This document shows, piece by piece, positions 23,991-32,637 of a stretch of 52,813 nt of DNA (the stretch's first letter is position 1; every line of letters starts with the position of its first letter). The notes below the pieces were generated by a model. The model ran no database searches, had not been told where the DNA came from, and saw only the letters and a list, made by a program, of their open reading frames with translations. The translations under genes were made by a program, and so were the position numbers. Location of the stretch: contig JAJQCD010000016.1 in the NCBI GenBank assembly GCA_021202925.1, forward strand, positions 1 to 52,813, given 5' to 3'. Source of the stretch: Clostridiales bacterium. GTDB taxonomy: Bacteria; Bacillota; Clostridia; Lachnospirales; Lachnospiraceae.

Positions 23991-25544
23991 TCACCCGGAA
24001 CCCCTCGCCCGTTCATCGGTAAACGTAAGGGTGAAACAGCTCCCCTCACCTTCTTCGGTCTCGATTTCAATCGTGCCGTCGTATTGTTCGACCAGATTGT
24101 GGATCAGATAGAGACCCGTGCCGCGATTGGACCCCTTCGATGAAACGCCTTTTTCAAATATACGGACGCGCAACGACTCCGGAATCCCGCGGCCGGTATC
24201 CTCACAGGTAATGATGTTACAGCCATTGGTACAGAAAATGCCCAGGGAAATTGTTTTCAGTTCCTTCCCATCGGAGACCAGCTCCTCAATCGCATTTTCC
24301 AGCAGATTTCCCACAATGGTAATCCAGGCATCAATGGGAATCAGCAGTTCCTTCTCCACACAGCGGCTGTCCGGGAGTACATTCAGGGAAATTCCCAGTT
24401 CCGCCGCATGCATCATCTTTCCAATCACCAGGGCACAGATCTGCGAAACGCGGATGCGATCCGCCGTCTGGCGAATCGCCTGACTGGAAACCAGCGTACT
24501 GTTGATAATGAAGGTCATCACCTGCTCCGTCTCTCCGGTCTGCAGATAACCAAGAATCACATGCAGCTTATTCAGAAATTCATGATTCAGATCACGCAGG
24601 GTATCCAGCATGGATTTCGTGCCGGACAGCTCATCAATCAGAGATTCCATCTCCGTCCGGTCGTTTAAAATCATCAGCACGCCTTCCATGAAATCATTAT
24701 TCTGAATCGGAAGCACATCCACCAGCAGGCGACGGCCATTGGTCACTACATCCCGGTGAAAAACCGCGTCTCCACGTTTCAGGACAGAATCCACTCCGGC
24801 CGCAGGGATCAGTTCATCAATCGGCCTTCCGGAAAGTTCCGGCTCCGAAGGGAAAAATTTCGCCGCCGAATGATTGACGAAAATCACGCTTCCGGAACTG
24901 TCCGCCGCAACCAGTCCTTCCGTCAGCGCATTCAGCACAACATCCTGTTTCTTATAGAGATCCAGCAATTCGACCGGATGATGCCCCATCAGTCTGGAAC
25001 TCAGCATCCGCACAATCAGCAGCGATAATAATACGCTTGCCACCAGCATAACACCCAGAATCAGAATAAAGGTCAGCGACAGTTCCCGAATCTGTTCCAT
25101 CACAAACGTCGTAAACACAGAAACCATGACGAAACCGAGGATTCGCCCGCTCTCCGAATCCGTCACGGCATGGAAGGCGCGCCGCTGGGTTCCCTGGGTG
25201 CCATACCCCGTCGTAATATAAGGTTCACTCCCGTTTAAAATGGCGGTTTCTTCTCCTTCCACCAGCGTCTCTCCGCTGGTCTCCCGGTTTGAATGATAAA
25301 AGCGCAGACCATTGGCGTCATAGACCATAATGCCATTAATATCAGAAAAAATTTCATATATGGAGTCCAGCTCCCGTGTCGCCGCATCCGACGGATATCC
25401 GGTTTTCAGCATATCCATAACCGGATCCATGGAAGCGATATAGGCCGCGACACTGCTGATCTTCTCATCAATTTCCATCCTCCGGCGACTCATATCAAAG
25501 GACAGAACCACACTCAAAGAAAGAAGGACCAGAAACGCCGACAT
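23991..25544 (-). CDS. DcuS/CitA-family sensor histidine kinase (start disturbed by a homopolymer)
   Basis: 517 residues from ATG 25544, which has no ribosome binding site. A first membrane segment (SAFLVLLSLSVVLSF), an extracellular sensor of about 130 residues and a second segment (LTFILILGVMLVASVLLSLLIV) lead to a PAS domain (LNALTEGLVAADSSGSVIFVNHSA). The phospho-acceptor His lies in DLNHEFLNKLHVILGYLQTG and the ATPase in NLLENAIEELV, DTGRGIPE and GSNRGTGLYLIHNLVEQYDG. Such kinases sense carboxylates. The true start is probably ATG 25605, out of frame by one base in an 8-base homopolymer (see separate entry). It lies in the GltS locus and would phosphorylate the regulator at 28359-29054. 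Confidence 0.9.
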   Translation of the reverse strand: MSAFLVLLSLSVVLSFDMSRRRMEIDEKISSVAAYIASMDPVMDMLKTGYPSDAATRELDSIYEIFSDINGIMVYDANGLRFYHSNRETSGETLVEGEETAILNGSEPYITTGYGTQGTQRRAFHAVTDSESGRILGFVMVSVFTTFVMEQIRELSLTFILILGVMLVASVLLSLLIVRMLSSRLMGHHPVELLDLYKKQDVVLNALTEGLVAADSSGSVIFVNHSAAKFFPSEPELSGRPIDELIPAAGVDSVLKRGDAVFHRDVVTNGRRLLVDVLPIQNNDFMEGVLMILNDRTEMESLIDELSGTKSMLDTLRDLNHEFLNKLHVILGYLQTGETEQVMTFIINSTLVSSQAIRQTADRIRVSQICALVIGKMMHAAELGISLNVLPDSRCVEKELLIPIDAWITIVGNLLENAIEELVSDGKELKTISLGIFCTNGCNIITCEDTGRGIPESLRVRIFEKGVSSKGSNRGTGLYLIHNLVEQYDGTIEIETEEGEGSCFTLTFTDERARGSG

Positions 25545-25605
25545 CGAAAAAAAAGCACAGAAATAACTGCTTTTCCAGGGACAGTTCCCGCAATTTCCGA
25601 AGCAT
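25545..25605 (-). other. Out-of-frame N-terminus of the DcuS-like kinase
   Basis: ATG 25605 follows a strong GGAGGTGA site and encodes MLRKLRELSLEKQLFLCFF, a typical cytosolic start for a DcuS-like kinase leading into its first membrane helix. After a run of eight T (plus-strand A 25547-25554) the frame differs by one from the kinase frame. Removing one base restores a continuous protein through ATG 25544. Either the run varies in length, or one base is an assembly error, or the ribosome slips. Confidence 0.75.
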
Positions 25606-25667
25606 GAACCTCACCTCCGTGAAATGAAGCCGCAAGGGCATATCCTGCGCTCCTGCCGGACAGCGCT

Positions 25668-26681
25668 TCAATCCGTCGGCAAAAGCCCCCGCTCCTCATA
25701 ATAACGGCGTGCGCCGTCGTGAAGCGCAATCGGAAGCTCGTCATACACAAAACCTTCCGTTATCATTGCTTCCATTGATGCATGCCGCCTGCCAAGCTCT
25801 CCCCGCTCCTTATACAGAATCGAAGTCAGCTCATAGACCAGCTCCTCGTCCATGTCTTCCCTCACACAGAGCAGACACTTCACCCCAAATGTCGGCACGT
25901 CCGCGGTCTGTCCCTCATAGGTTCCCGCCGGTATAACATCGGCATAATAAAACGGATTCTCCTGCATAATCTGCACCAGTTCGCTGCTCGTATATTTCAA
26001 CAGGACACAGGGAAGCCGGTCACAAAGTTCAGAAAAGCCACTGATCGGAATTCCCGCAAATCCATGCATTGCATCCAGCGTCCTGTTCTCTACTTCTTCT
26101 GTCCCCGAACTTAAACCACAATTGGAAAGCTGTGAATTCTGTTGATCAATCCCCAGACTGTTCAACACGATCCGGGCGGCAAGCTCTGTCGCCGAATTCT
26201 CCGGTCCCACCCCCAATCGGCCTCCTCTCAGGTCATGCACCCACTCCAGACCGCTCGCCCGCAGGGCCAGCCAATTGGAAAGACTGGGATAGAGCGCAGC
26301 GAGCGCACGCAGATTCTCACAGGGCTCTCCCTCAAATTCGTCCACACCATTCACCGCAGCATAAGCCACATCTCCGCTGACCAGTCCCAGATCAATGCTT
26401 CCATCCATCAGCGAGCGGACATTTCCTGCAGAACCGGTGGACGCACTGACATTCACCACGATCTCACTGTCGGAAGCGCCGATCACCTCCGCGATTACTT
26501 TTCCCACCGGATACATCGTCCCTCCGCTGTCCGCCGTGCCAATCGTCAGCACCTGCAGAAAATCCGTTTCCTGCCTGTCCATATTGCCATGAGATGATTT
26601 CTCTTCTTCGTGAACACACCCTGCAATCAGAAAAAAGCACATGACCAAAAGCAGGCTATATTTCATCCGATTTCTTCTCAT
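25668..26681 (-). CDS. TAXI-family solute-binding lipoprotein
   Basis: 337 residues from ATG 26681, chosen for the GGGAGAG site upstream; a longer frame from 26696 has none. The signal SLLLVMCFFLIAGC gives a lipoprotein. The mature part has TAXI motifs: LTIGTADSGGTMYPVGKVIAEVIG, VSASTGSAGNVRSLMDGSIDLGLVSGDVAYAA and RGGRLGVGPENSATELAARIVL. TAXI proteins normally feed TRAP transporters and bind glutamate or other amino/organic acids. No TRAP permease is nearby; instead the gene precedes the sensor kinase by 62 bp. It may deliver ligand to the kinase as a sensory co-receptor. It has its own promoter (26801-26830). Confidence 0.85.
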   Translation of the reverse strand: MRRNRMKYSLLLVMCFFLIAGCVHEEEKSSHGNMDRQETDFLQVLTIGTADSGGTMYPVGKVIAEVIGASDSEIVVNVSASTGSAGNVRSLMDGSIDLGLVSGDVAYAAVNGVDEFEGEPCENLRALAALYPSLSNWLALRASGLEWVHDLRGGRLGVGPENSATELAARIVLNSLGIDQQNSQLSNCGLSSGTEEVENRTLDAMHGFAGIPISGFSELCDRLPCVLLKYTSSELVQIMQENPFYYADVIPAGTYEGQTADVPTFGVKCLLCVREDMDEELVYELTSILYKERGELGRRHASMEAMITEGFVYDELPIALHDGARRYYEERGLLPTD

Positions 26682-26800
26682 CTGTCTCTCCCTCATTCAG
26701 CAGGTCGCCGATTTTCATTCCCAACAGCCTTCGACCGGTATCTCTGGTCTGGCACATCCGTTCAAAGGAACCTTCTCCCACCGCTGCCTGCAACAATTAC

Positions 26801-26830
26801 AGTATATCACGAATGCCGATTGTCCTTCAA
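26801..26830 (-). promoter_or_regulatory. Promoter of the TAXI and sensor-kinase genes
   Basis: On the minus strand there is TTGAAG (26825-26830), an 18-bp spacer and TATACT (26801-26806). The start codon is 120 bp downstream. Confidence 0.55.
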
Positions 26831-26909
26831 TCGAAACTTTCCATGCCACATACAAAACGAAGGAAATAAACAGGACGCCCGAATGACACCCTGATGAGAC
26901 AGGACATGC

Positions 26910-26955
26910 GAAAACTGCCGGAGAGAATCGCAATCCGATTCTTCCGACAGTTTTC
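26910..26955 (-). terminator. Terminator after gltS
   Basis: GAAAACTG (26910-26917) pairs with CAGTTTTC (26948-26955), with further pairing of AGAATCG and CGATTCT near the loop. The stem is long but the T-run is short. It separates gltS from the TAXI gene. Confidence 0.65.
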
Positions 26956-26979
26956 TTAAAAAAGGGGTTCAGTGAGCGG

Positions 26980-28230
26980 CTATCCCCGGAACAGGCTGCC
27001 TATAACAGACAGGAAGATCGGGTTGTAAATATCATCGATAATAACGGCAAAGGACGGGTACAGCACCCATGCGATCGTATGCCAGCCATACTGATCCATC
27101 AGCGCCTTCTCATTCGCCACCGCGTTCGAACCGGAACCACAGCCCCAGCCTATGTTGCCGCCGGTCATAATCGCGGCACCATAATCGCGGCCGAACATAT
27201 TGAAGGACACGAAGATACCAAACAGGGCGATCAGAATAGCCTGTCCAACCAGAATGATTCCCATCTGACCGGCCACCGGAGCCAGCTTCGTGAAATCGGT
27301 CGTCATCAGCACCAGAGCCAGGTAAAGCTCCAGGAACATATGCTCAATGGCTTCCACTTCCGGAACATAGGTGTCCATGCTGTTTGCTTCCATCACATTA
27401 CGGGCGATCGCGCCTGCGAACAGACATCCGATGAACTTTGGCATCTCAATCATCGGAATGTTGTCAAGGATACAGTAGATCGGCATACCAAGCGCGGCGA
27501 TAAACAGGGTCAGTGCAAATGCATGGATCATGCGGGTGTTGTCAAGCTCCGGCTTCGTGCTGCTCTTTGCAGCTTCCGGCTTGTCATTCGGGTCAGACTT
27601 CAGACCATGACGCATGATCAGGAACGCGGCAACCGGACCGCCAATCAGCGAACCCATGATGTTGCCCAGCGTACCGGCAGCAACGCCAATCGTCGTCGCG
27701 TCTGCAGCGCCCCACTCCTCAAAAATTGGTCCGAATGTGGAAGCCGTTCCAACACCGCCGCTCATGGCCGCGGAAGAACACTGCAGTCCCAGAAGCGGAT
27801 TCAGTCCAATCACTTTCGAAAGCGCAATACCAAGGACATCCTGGCAGGTGATTAACAGACACGCTGCCAGCGCTATCATCACGCACAAGCGCCCTCCTGC
27901 TTTCTGCAGCATCTTTGCGCTGAAACCAAAGCCAACACACAGGAAGAACAGATTCTGGCAGAGATCCTTCGTAATCGTGGCGTCAAACGAAATGCTGACT
28001 GCTCCCGTTCCCTTGATAATGGAAATGATAATTGAGAAAATGATTCCGGACACCACCGGCGCCGGGATCGCATATTTTCTCAGCGGCGCGGAATGCGCAA
28101 CAATCGCACGGCCGGCAAAAATCACGATCGCGGCAAATCCCAGCGTACACAGGTACTCAAACTTGTACGTGGTAATCGCACCATCCACCCCTGGCGTTAA
28201 GGTACCAAAATAACTGATGATACTCTCCAT
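26980..28230 (-). CDS. gltS: Sodium/glutamate symporter family protein (GltS-like)
   Basis: 416 residues from ATG 28230 with AAGAGGAGGG upstream, matching the about 400 residues of GltS. It has about 10-12 membrane segments. Family blocks include PLRKYAIPAPVVSGIIFS, MSGGVGTASTFGP (first re-entrant loop), MIGSLIGGPVAAFLIMRH, FGIFVSFNMFGRDYGAAIMTGGNIGWGCGSGSNAVANEKAL (second loop) and the IDDIYNPIF end. The loops differ from the E. coli versions (SGGHGTG; GFGLGATPTAIA), so substrate could be glutamate or a relative. Its location beside the hgd/gct/gcd genes favours Na+-driven glutamate uptake. The gene is probably controlled by the adjacent DcuR-like regulator. Confidence 0.85.
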   Translation of the reverse strand: MESIISYFGTLTPGVDGAITTYKFEYLCTLGFAAIVIFAGRAIVAHSAPLRKYAIPAPVVSGIIFSIIISIIKGTGAVSISFDATITKDLCQNLFFLCVGFGFSAKMLQKAGGRLCVMIALAACLLITCQDVLGIALSKVIGLNPLLGLQCSSAAMSGGVGTASTFGPIFEEWGAADATTIGVAAGTLGNIMGSLIGGPVAAFLIMRHGLKSDPNDKPEAAKSSTKPELDNTRMIHAFALTLFIAALGMPIYCILDNIPMIEMPKFIGCLFAGAIARNVMEANSMDTYVPEVEAIEHMFLELYLALVLMTTDFTKLAPVAGQMGIILVGQAILIALFGIFVSFNMFGRDYGAAIMTGGNIGWGCGSGSNAVANEKALMDQYGWHTIAWVLYPSFAVIIDDIYNPIFLSVIGSLFRG

Positions 28231-28298
28231 AAAATTCCCTCCTCTTGACATGTTCTTTTCTTTCAGCGCCCGGAAAAGTGTTTGTTTTTTATGAAAAT

Positions 28299-28327
28299 AT
28301 CATAAAATATTTTCAATACAGGGTCAA
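28299..28327 (-). promoter_or_regulatory. Promoter of gltS
   Basis: On the minus strand there is TTGACC (28322-28327), a 17-bp spacer and TATGAT (28299-28304), 69 bp before the start codon. The AT-rich flank is a candidate site for the DcuR-like regulator. Confidence 0.6.
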
Positions 28328-28358
28328 TTTTATGTAAGTATCAAACAGACTTTCGTAA

Positions 28359-29054
28359 CTAAAGTAAGGGTTCCGTATGCGAAATGCCATACTCAATCGA
28401 CGGCCTGCCGCCCGTGCGATAATTCACCCGGCTGACCAGTTCACCGGTTTCCACCAGATAATTCATATAACGTCGAACCGTGATCCGCGACAGACAGATC
28501 TGCGTCGCAATTTCCTCGCTCGTAAAGAAACGCCCCGGATTCGCGCGCAAAAACTCCCGGATCATCTTCAACGTCGATTTATTCAGCCCTTTCGCCAGAT
28601 TTGTGGACGAATCACTGCTTTTCGTCCCCACCAGCATGCGGTCAATCGCCGTCTGATCGACATTTGTCTGCGACTGGTCGAGGCATTCCCGGATATTGGC
28701 AAACTTCTCCAATGCTGTCCGGAACCGGCTATACTCAAACGGCTTGATCAGATAATCGATCACCCCCCGCCCGATCAGGGAACGCACAATATCCGTATCA
28801 TTCGCGGAAGTAACCATAATAATCGAAGGAAAGATTCCGCTTCTGCGCAGCGCATCAACAAACTCCGCACCATTCATTAACGGCATATAATAGTCCAGAA
28901 TAATCAGATCTACTTTCGTCTTTTTCAGATAATCCAATGCATCCGGGCCATTTTTGAAGATTCGATCCACCCGGAAGGACGGCGTCACCTCCACATACTG
29001 CCTGTTGATGGAAGCCACCATCGGATCATCTTCGACAATCAATACATGATACAT
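28359..29054 (-). CDS. DcuR/CitB-family response regulator
   Basis: 231 residues. The receiver domain (1-120) has EDDPMV, the phospho-acceptor Asp in LIILDYYMPLMNG near 54 and the Lys in YLIKPFEYSRF. The C-terminal winged helix (TSEEIATQICLSRITVRRYMNYLVETGELVSRVNYRTGGRPSIEY) is the CitB/DcuR type. It is the partner of the DcuS-like kinase at 23991-25605; gltS and the TAXI gene lie between them. It probably activates gltS in response to an external carboxylate or amino acid. Confidence 0.92.
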   Translation of the reverse strand: MYHVLIVEDDPMVASINRQYVEVTPSFRVDRIFKNGPDALDYLKKTKVDLIILDYYMPLMNGAEFVDALRRSGIFPSIIMVTSANDTDIVRSLIGRGVIDYLIKPFEYSRFRTALEKFANIRECLDQSQTNVDQTAIDRMLVGTKSSDSSTNLAKGLNKSTLKMIREFLRANPGRFFTSEEIATQICLSRITVRRYMNYLVETGELVSRVNYRTGGRPSIEYGISHTEPLL

Positions 29055-29090
29055 ACGACCTTCTCCTTTCAGCCGGATGTTTCGATTCGG

Positions 29091-29119
29091 AAAAAGCCCG
29101 GACGTGACTGCCCGGACTT
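29091..29119 (-). terminator. Terminator of the hgd operon
   Basis: On the minus strand AAGTCCGG pairs with CCGGGCTT (8 bp with one G-U) around a 10-nt loop and is followed by TTTTT. It lies 45 bp after the hgdB stop and ends the 8-kb glutamate-fermentation unit. Confidence 0.75.
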
Positions 29120-29163
29120 CTCACCTGATTTACGAATGGTTTCCTGTCGAATCAAACAATAAT

Positions 29164-30309
29164 TTACTGCATGGCCAGCACGTCGGCAAATGCCTGCAGT
29201 GCCGTCTGCGCCTGTCCGAAATCCCGCATCTGCTGGTCGATTCCCAGCTTGATGTGAGGAATCCCGGCGTTATCGAGCGCCTTCTTCAGATACGGATATT
29301 CCATCTCCTCCGGGTCACAGAATTGCTGCATGAACAGCACCAGTCCCTGCGCCCTGCTCTCCTTTACAAGGTTGGCCACAAACTCGCCGCGGCGGTTCTT
29401 CGCACTCGCCGGATCGTAGAGAAGAACGTCATAATCGATGGCTGCAAACTGCTTCGCGAGCGCCATCATCGGATCATCATCCTCCGGCACATCCGTGCGG
29501 AACGCACGGCTCTCATGCGCCACATCGTCGGCGACAATCGCGATCTGATTCTCCTCCAGGGCGGCAAGCAAATGCGGATTGTCACAGATAATACCGGAAG
29601 TGACGATCTTCGTTCCCTTCCAGTCACAGGCCGGAAGCGCGGCAAGCTCCTCATTGAGTGCCTTCAGCATCACCGTATAAACATTCTTAGGCATAAACCA
29701 GGCCGCTTTCAGCACATTCGAACGGCTGGTCGCTGTGATCACGTCCGGATGTTCCGCCGCCAGTTTCACAAAGGCGCGACGGGCTGCCCGGCTCTCATTG
29801 TAAACGCGGATGGCCTCACGGATATCATCGTCCGTAATTTCCTTTCCCGCCACCTTCTCCAGTTCCTTTTTCACATTTGTGTACTGATCGACACAGAACT
29901 GCAGTCCGAAGGAATCAAACCGGTTCTGCGGGTGAGCCAGGAATATGACAGACATCTTATCGCCCATCGCCACACGGAAATTCTGGCTCATCGGGCGAAG
30001 GGTATCGCAGATCGTCGGTGTAATGATACCGTCCAGCTGATCCATCGTGCCGTCCAGCAGCATTTCCAGGGCAAGCTGCGCGATGGTGCAGTAGAATGTC
30101 GCACAGTATTCCTTTGCGCGGCTGATGGTCTTTTTGTTCGACCCCCACATTCCCATCGGAATCATGCCTGCCGCATAGACCAGTTCCTCCGGCGCATAGT
30201 ACGGAAGCACGCCGATGACCTTCTTCCCGGCCTTCTTATAATTATCCAGCAACTGTCGCGGACTGGCGGCAGTTTTCGCGAATTCCTGCAACCGATTTTC
30301 GATGCTCAT
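29164..30309 (-). CDS. hgdB: (R)-2-hydroxyglutaryl-CoA dehydratase, beta subunit
   Basis: 381 residues, close to the 379 of Acidaminococcus HgdB. It begins MSIENRLQEFAKTAASPRQLLDNYKKAGKKVIGVLPYYAPEELVYAAGMIPMGMWG, the HGD-D family start. Cysteines in YCATFYC, TICDTL, SGIICDNPH and MQQFCDPEEMEYPY can hold a [4Fe-4S] cluster and FMN. With HgdA it removes water from (R)-2-hydroxyglutaryl-CoA to make glutaconyl-CoA by a ketyl-radical route, after one-electron activation by HgdC. It overlaps hgdA by 4 bp and is the last gene of the operon. Confidence 0.92.
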   Translation of the reverse strand: MSIENRLQEFAKTAASPRQLLDNYKKAGKKVIGVLPYYAPEELVYAAGMIPMGMWGSNKKTISRAKEYCATFYCTIAQLALEMLLDGTMDQLDGIITPTICDTLRPMSQNFRVAMGDKMSVIFLAHPQNRFDSFGLQFCVDQYTNVKKELEKVAGKEITDDDIREAIRVYNESRAARRAFVKLAAEHPDVITATSRSNVLKAAWFMPKNVYTVMLKALNEELAALPACDWKGTKIVTSGIICDNPHLLAALEENQIAIVADDVAHESRAFRTDVPEDDDPMMALAKQFAAIDYDVLLYDPASAKNRRGEFVANLVKESRAQGLVLFMQQFCDPEEMEYPYLKKALDNAGIPHIKLGIDQQMRDFGQAQTALQAFADVLAMQ

Positions 30310-31751
30310 TGTACGGCCTCCTTTCTTGCCCGGTTCGCCTCCATGGCTTCCACAAGTCCCTGCACGCGGGTCTCATACTGGGCAGCGTTGAAGTTGCGCG
30401 GATCCGCCTGATCGCCGTCAAATCCGGCACACGGGACTCCCAGGTCAGCGGTAAAGCGGCGCTGCATCTCAGCCATATAACCGCTCCATGGTTTACAGGA
30501 ACGATTGTAATGAACCAGCACACCGTCTACCTTGTTATCCCGGCAGATTCCCTCCCGCCAGTCTACGCCCTGCTCGATGCAGACCGAGTTCGGCGCCTTG
30601 CAGTAAGCGCGCACCATCCCGTCGTAATCGTCGTAAACGAAACCGAACGCAGGCGCATAGACAACAGCGGTAACATTGACTCCATTGGCTTTGAGCGGCT
30701 TAAACAGCGCAGGCAGCTTCGGCCAGCACGGAATTCCCTCGAACATGACCCGGTATTTCTCCGGGAACGGGGTCGTCGTACCACCGGTCTGAACCAGTTC
30801 CTCCAGATCGACCGCCAGCTGCTCGAACGCTTCGGCGGCGGCTACCTTGCCGCGGGCAGTCACGACATCAGCCATGTGATTGAACAGGTCAAATCCACTG
30901 TAGGGCGCCGGCTTGTACTGCAGATAGTCGCAGACCTTCAGCCATGCCTTCGCGGTGCGGTTCGCGTTGGCGCAGGCCTGTCTGAACTTCTCCTCGTCGA
31001 ATTTCCGTCCTGAAATCTGCTCCAGCTGCTTAATTGCATTGTCAAACTGGCCGCGGATATAAGCCACATAGGAATCGTCCACCGTAACATGATTGTTATA
31101 GGGCACATCAATCATGACCAGCGGAATGTTATGCATGCGGGCAATGTTTTCGTACCATTTTGTCATGCAATTGCAAATGTTATTGCAGCACAGTACGAAG
31201 TCCGGCATGGGAATCTGCATCTGTTTGATGGTCGGAATCGCCGCCAGCCGACGTTCCTTTTCCGGTCCGTCCGGCAGAGCCTCGATCTCATTGATATCGT
31301 CCAGGACAATATAGGGCGTCTGTGTCTTCGGATCCTTCTTTGGCCGCCCGGTCTCCTCATCAATCACCACATTGCCGTCGGCGTCTTTGAGCGGACGTCC
31401 GGTCGACGGATCGATGATATACTCTCCGGTCTGCGGATCAAATTTGCGGCTGGCGCGTTTGCCCGCCGCATATGCCAGACTGATGCGGGCATAGCCGCAG
31501 ATATCATTGTCATAGCCCAGATCCTCTGCTGCCTGACAGAGCAGCTCGCCATAACGGTTCGCCGCGATACCGGCCGCCTGATTCTCCGGATACATGACAT
31601 GCAGACCAAATGCTTCCGCCAGCTCACAGGGGAACTTGGAAGATGACCAGCCCACCGGCTCCCCTCTCTTTTTTGCTTCCCGCGCTTCGGCGTAGACGTC
31701 ATCGACTACCTTACGCAGCGCCAGCACGCCGGGACTTACCTGTTTTGCCAT
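30306..31751 (-). CDS. hgdA: (R)-2-hydroxyglutaryl-CoA dehydratase, alpha subunit
   Basis: 481 residues, like the 477 of Acidaminococcus HgdA. The opening PGVLALRKVVDDVYAEAREAKKRGEPVGWSSSKFPCELAEAFGLHVMYPEN is the family start. Conserved cysteines lie in LCCNNICNCMTKWYENIA, VCDYLQYKP and HYNRSCKPWSGYM. It binds the second [4Fe-4S] cluster and the CoA substrate. A segment at about 115-150 (DPQTGEYIIDPSTGRPLKDADG...PKTQTPY) is a Thr-Gly-rich insert that I also associate with HgdA. Its stop overlaps hgdB, indicating coupled translation of the two subunits. Confidence 0.92.
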   Translation of the reverse strand: MAKQVSPGVLALRKVVDDVYAEAREAKKRGEPVGWSSSKFPCELAEAFGLHVMYPENQAAGIAANRYGELLCQAAEDLGYDNDICGYARISLAYAAGKRASRKFDPQTGEYIIDPSTGRPLKDADGNVVIDEETGRPKKDPKTQTPYIVLDDINEIEALPDGPEKERRLAAIPTIKQMQIPMPDFVLCCNNICNCMTKWYENIARMHNIPLVMIDVPYNNHVTVDDSYVAYIRGQFDNAIKQLEQISGRKFDEEKFRQACANANRTAKAWLKVCDYLQYKPAPYSGFDLFNHMADVVTARGKVAAAEAFEQLAVDLEELVQTGGTTTPFPEKYRVMFEGIPCWPKLPALFKPLKANGVNVTAVVYAPAFGFVYDDYDGMVRAYCKAPNSVCIEQGVDWREGICRDNKVDGVLVHYNRSCKPWSGYMAEMQRRFTADLGVPCAGFDGDQADPRNFNAAQYETRVQGLVEAMEANRARKEAVQ

Positions 31752-31787
31752 TGCTTTTCCTCCTATGATAGAAATCGCTGTAACTGT

Positions 31788-32573
31788 TTATTTCGTCGCA
31801 CACTGGTACGCAAACAGTGCCGCGCCCAGTGCGCCATTGTACTGAGTCAGAGGCGAGGTAAATATCTCACAGCCCAGTTGATCCTTCAGAGCCTCGACCA
31901 CGCCCGTATTCTGGGCCACCCCACCGGTCATGACAACCTGCTGCTGCACGCCGATGCGGTGAGCCAGTCCAACGACCCGGCTTGCCACCGAGCGGTGAAT
32001 GCCCGCGATGATGTCATTCCGGTCCGTTCCCTGCGCGAGCTGACTGATCACCTCGCTCTCAGCAAAGACCGTACAGGTCGAACTGATCGCAACCTGCTTT
32101 GTGGAAAGGGCGCCCAGCCGTCCCATCTCTTCGACCTTTACCTCCAGCACACGGGCCATTACGTCGAGAAAACGTCCGGTTCCAGCGGCGCATTTGTCGT
32201 TCATCTGGAAATTCACCATCACGCCGTCGTCGATGTGCAGAACCTTTACGTCCTGCCCGCCGATATCGATCACCGTATGCACCCCGGGAAAGAGAAACGC
32301 CGCCCCCTTCGCATGGCAGGAAAGTTCGCTCATCTGACGGTCGGCAAGACCCATCAGTGACATACGCCCATAGCCGGTCGCCAGCGTATAGGCCAGATCA
32401 CCCGCTTCCATCCCCGCGTTTGCCAGTACGGCGTCAATCGCCCGTTTGGGGCCGCTTGTGCCCGCACCCACATCCACCAGGGATTTCGCTGCGATCTCCT
32501 GACCGTTTTTCAGAATCAGGCATTTCGACGCGGTTGAGCCGACGTCAATGCCAAGCGTATACAAATCAGCCAT
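31788..32573 (-). CDS. hgdC: Activator of (R)-2-hydroxyglutaryl-CoA dehydratase
   Basis: 261 residues, as for HgdC of Acidaminococcus (260). The ASKHA ATPase fold starts [17 protein letters not shown]. The two cysteines that bind the shared [4Fe-4S] cluster of the homodimer are in [17 protein letters not shown] and [32 protein letters not shown] is the adenosine motif. It uses ATP to push one electron onto the dehydratase (archerase mechanism). One copy per operon is normal. It is oxygen-sensitive in known cases, fitting an anaerobe. Confidence 0.95.
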   Translation of the reverse strand: MADLYTLGIDVGSTASKCLILKNGQEIAAKSLVDVGAGTSGPKRAIDAVLANAGMEAGDLAYTLATGYGRMSLMGLADRQMSELSCHAKGAAFLFPGVHTVIDIGGQDVKVLHIDDGVMVNFQMNDKCAAGTGRFLDVMARVLEVKVEEMGRLGALSTKQVAISSTCTVFAESEVISQLAQGTDRNDIIAGIHRSVASRVVGLAHRIGVQQQVVMTGGVAQNTGVVEALKDQLGCEIFTSPLTQYNGALGAALFAYQCATK

Positions 32574-32637
32574 TTTGAATCCTCCTGTCTGGCGTCTGTG
32601 ATTGCGGGCGTTTCACCGCCCGAAGTTGTCTTTATCG

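Larger units (their letters stand above)
26682..26979. other. Gap between gltS end and TAXI gene
   Basis: This 298-bp gap holds a minus-strand promoter for the TAXI gene, about 110 nt of untranslated leader, and the gltS terminator hairpin. No gene or other strong signal is seen. Confidence 0.5.
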
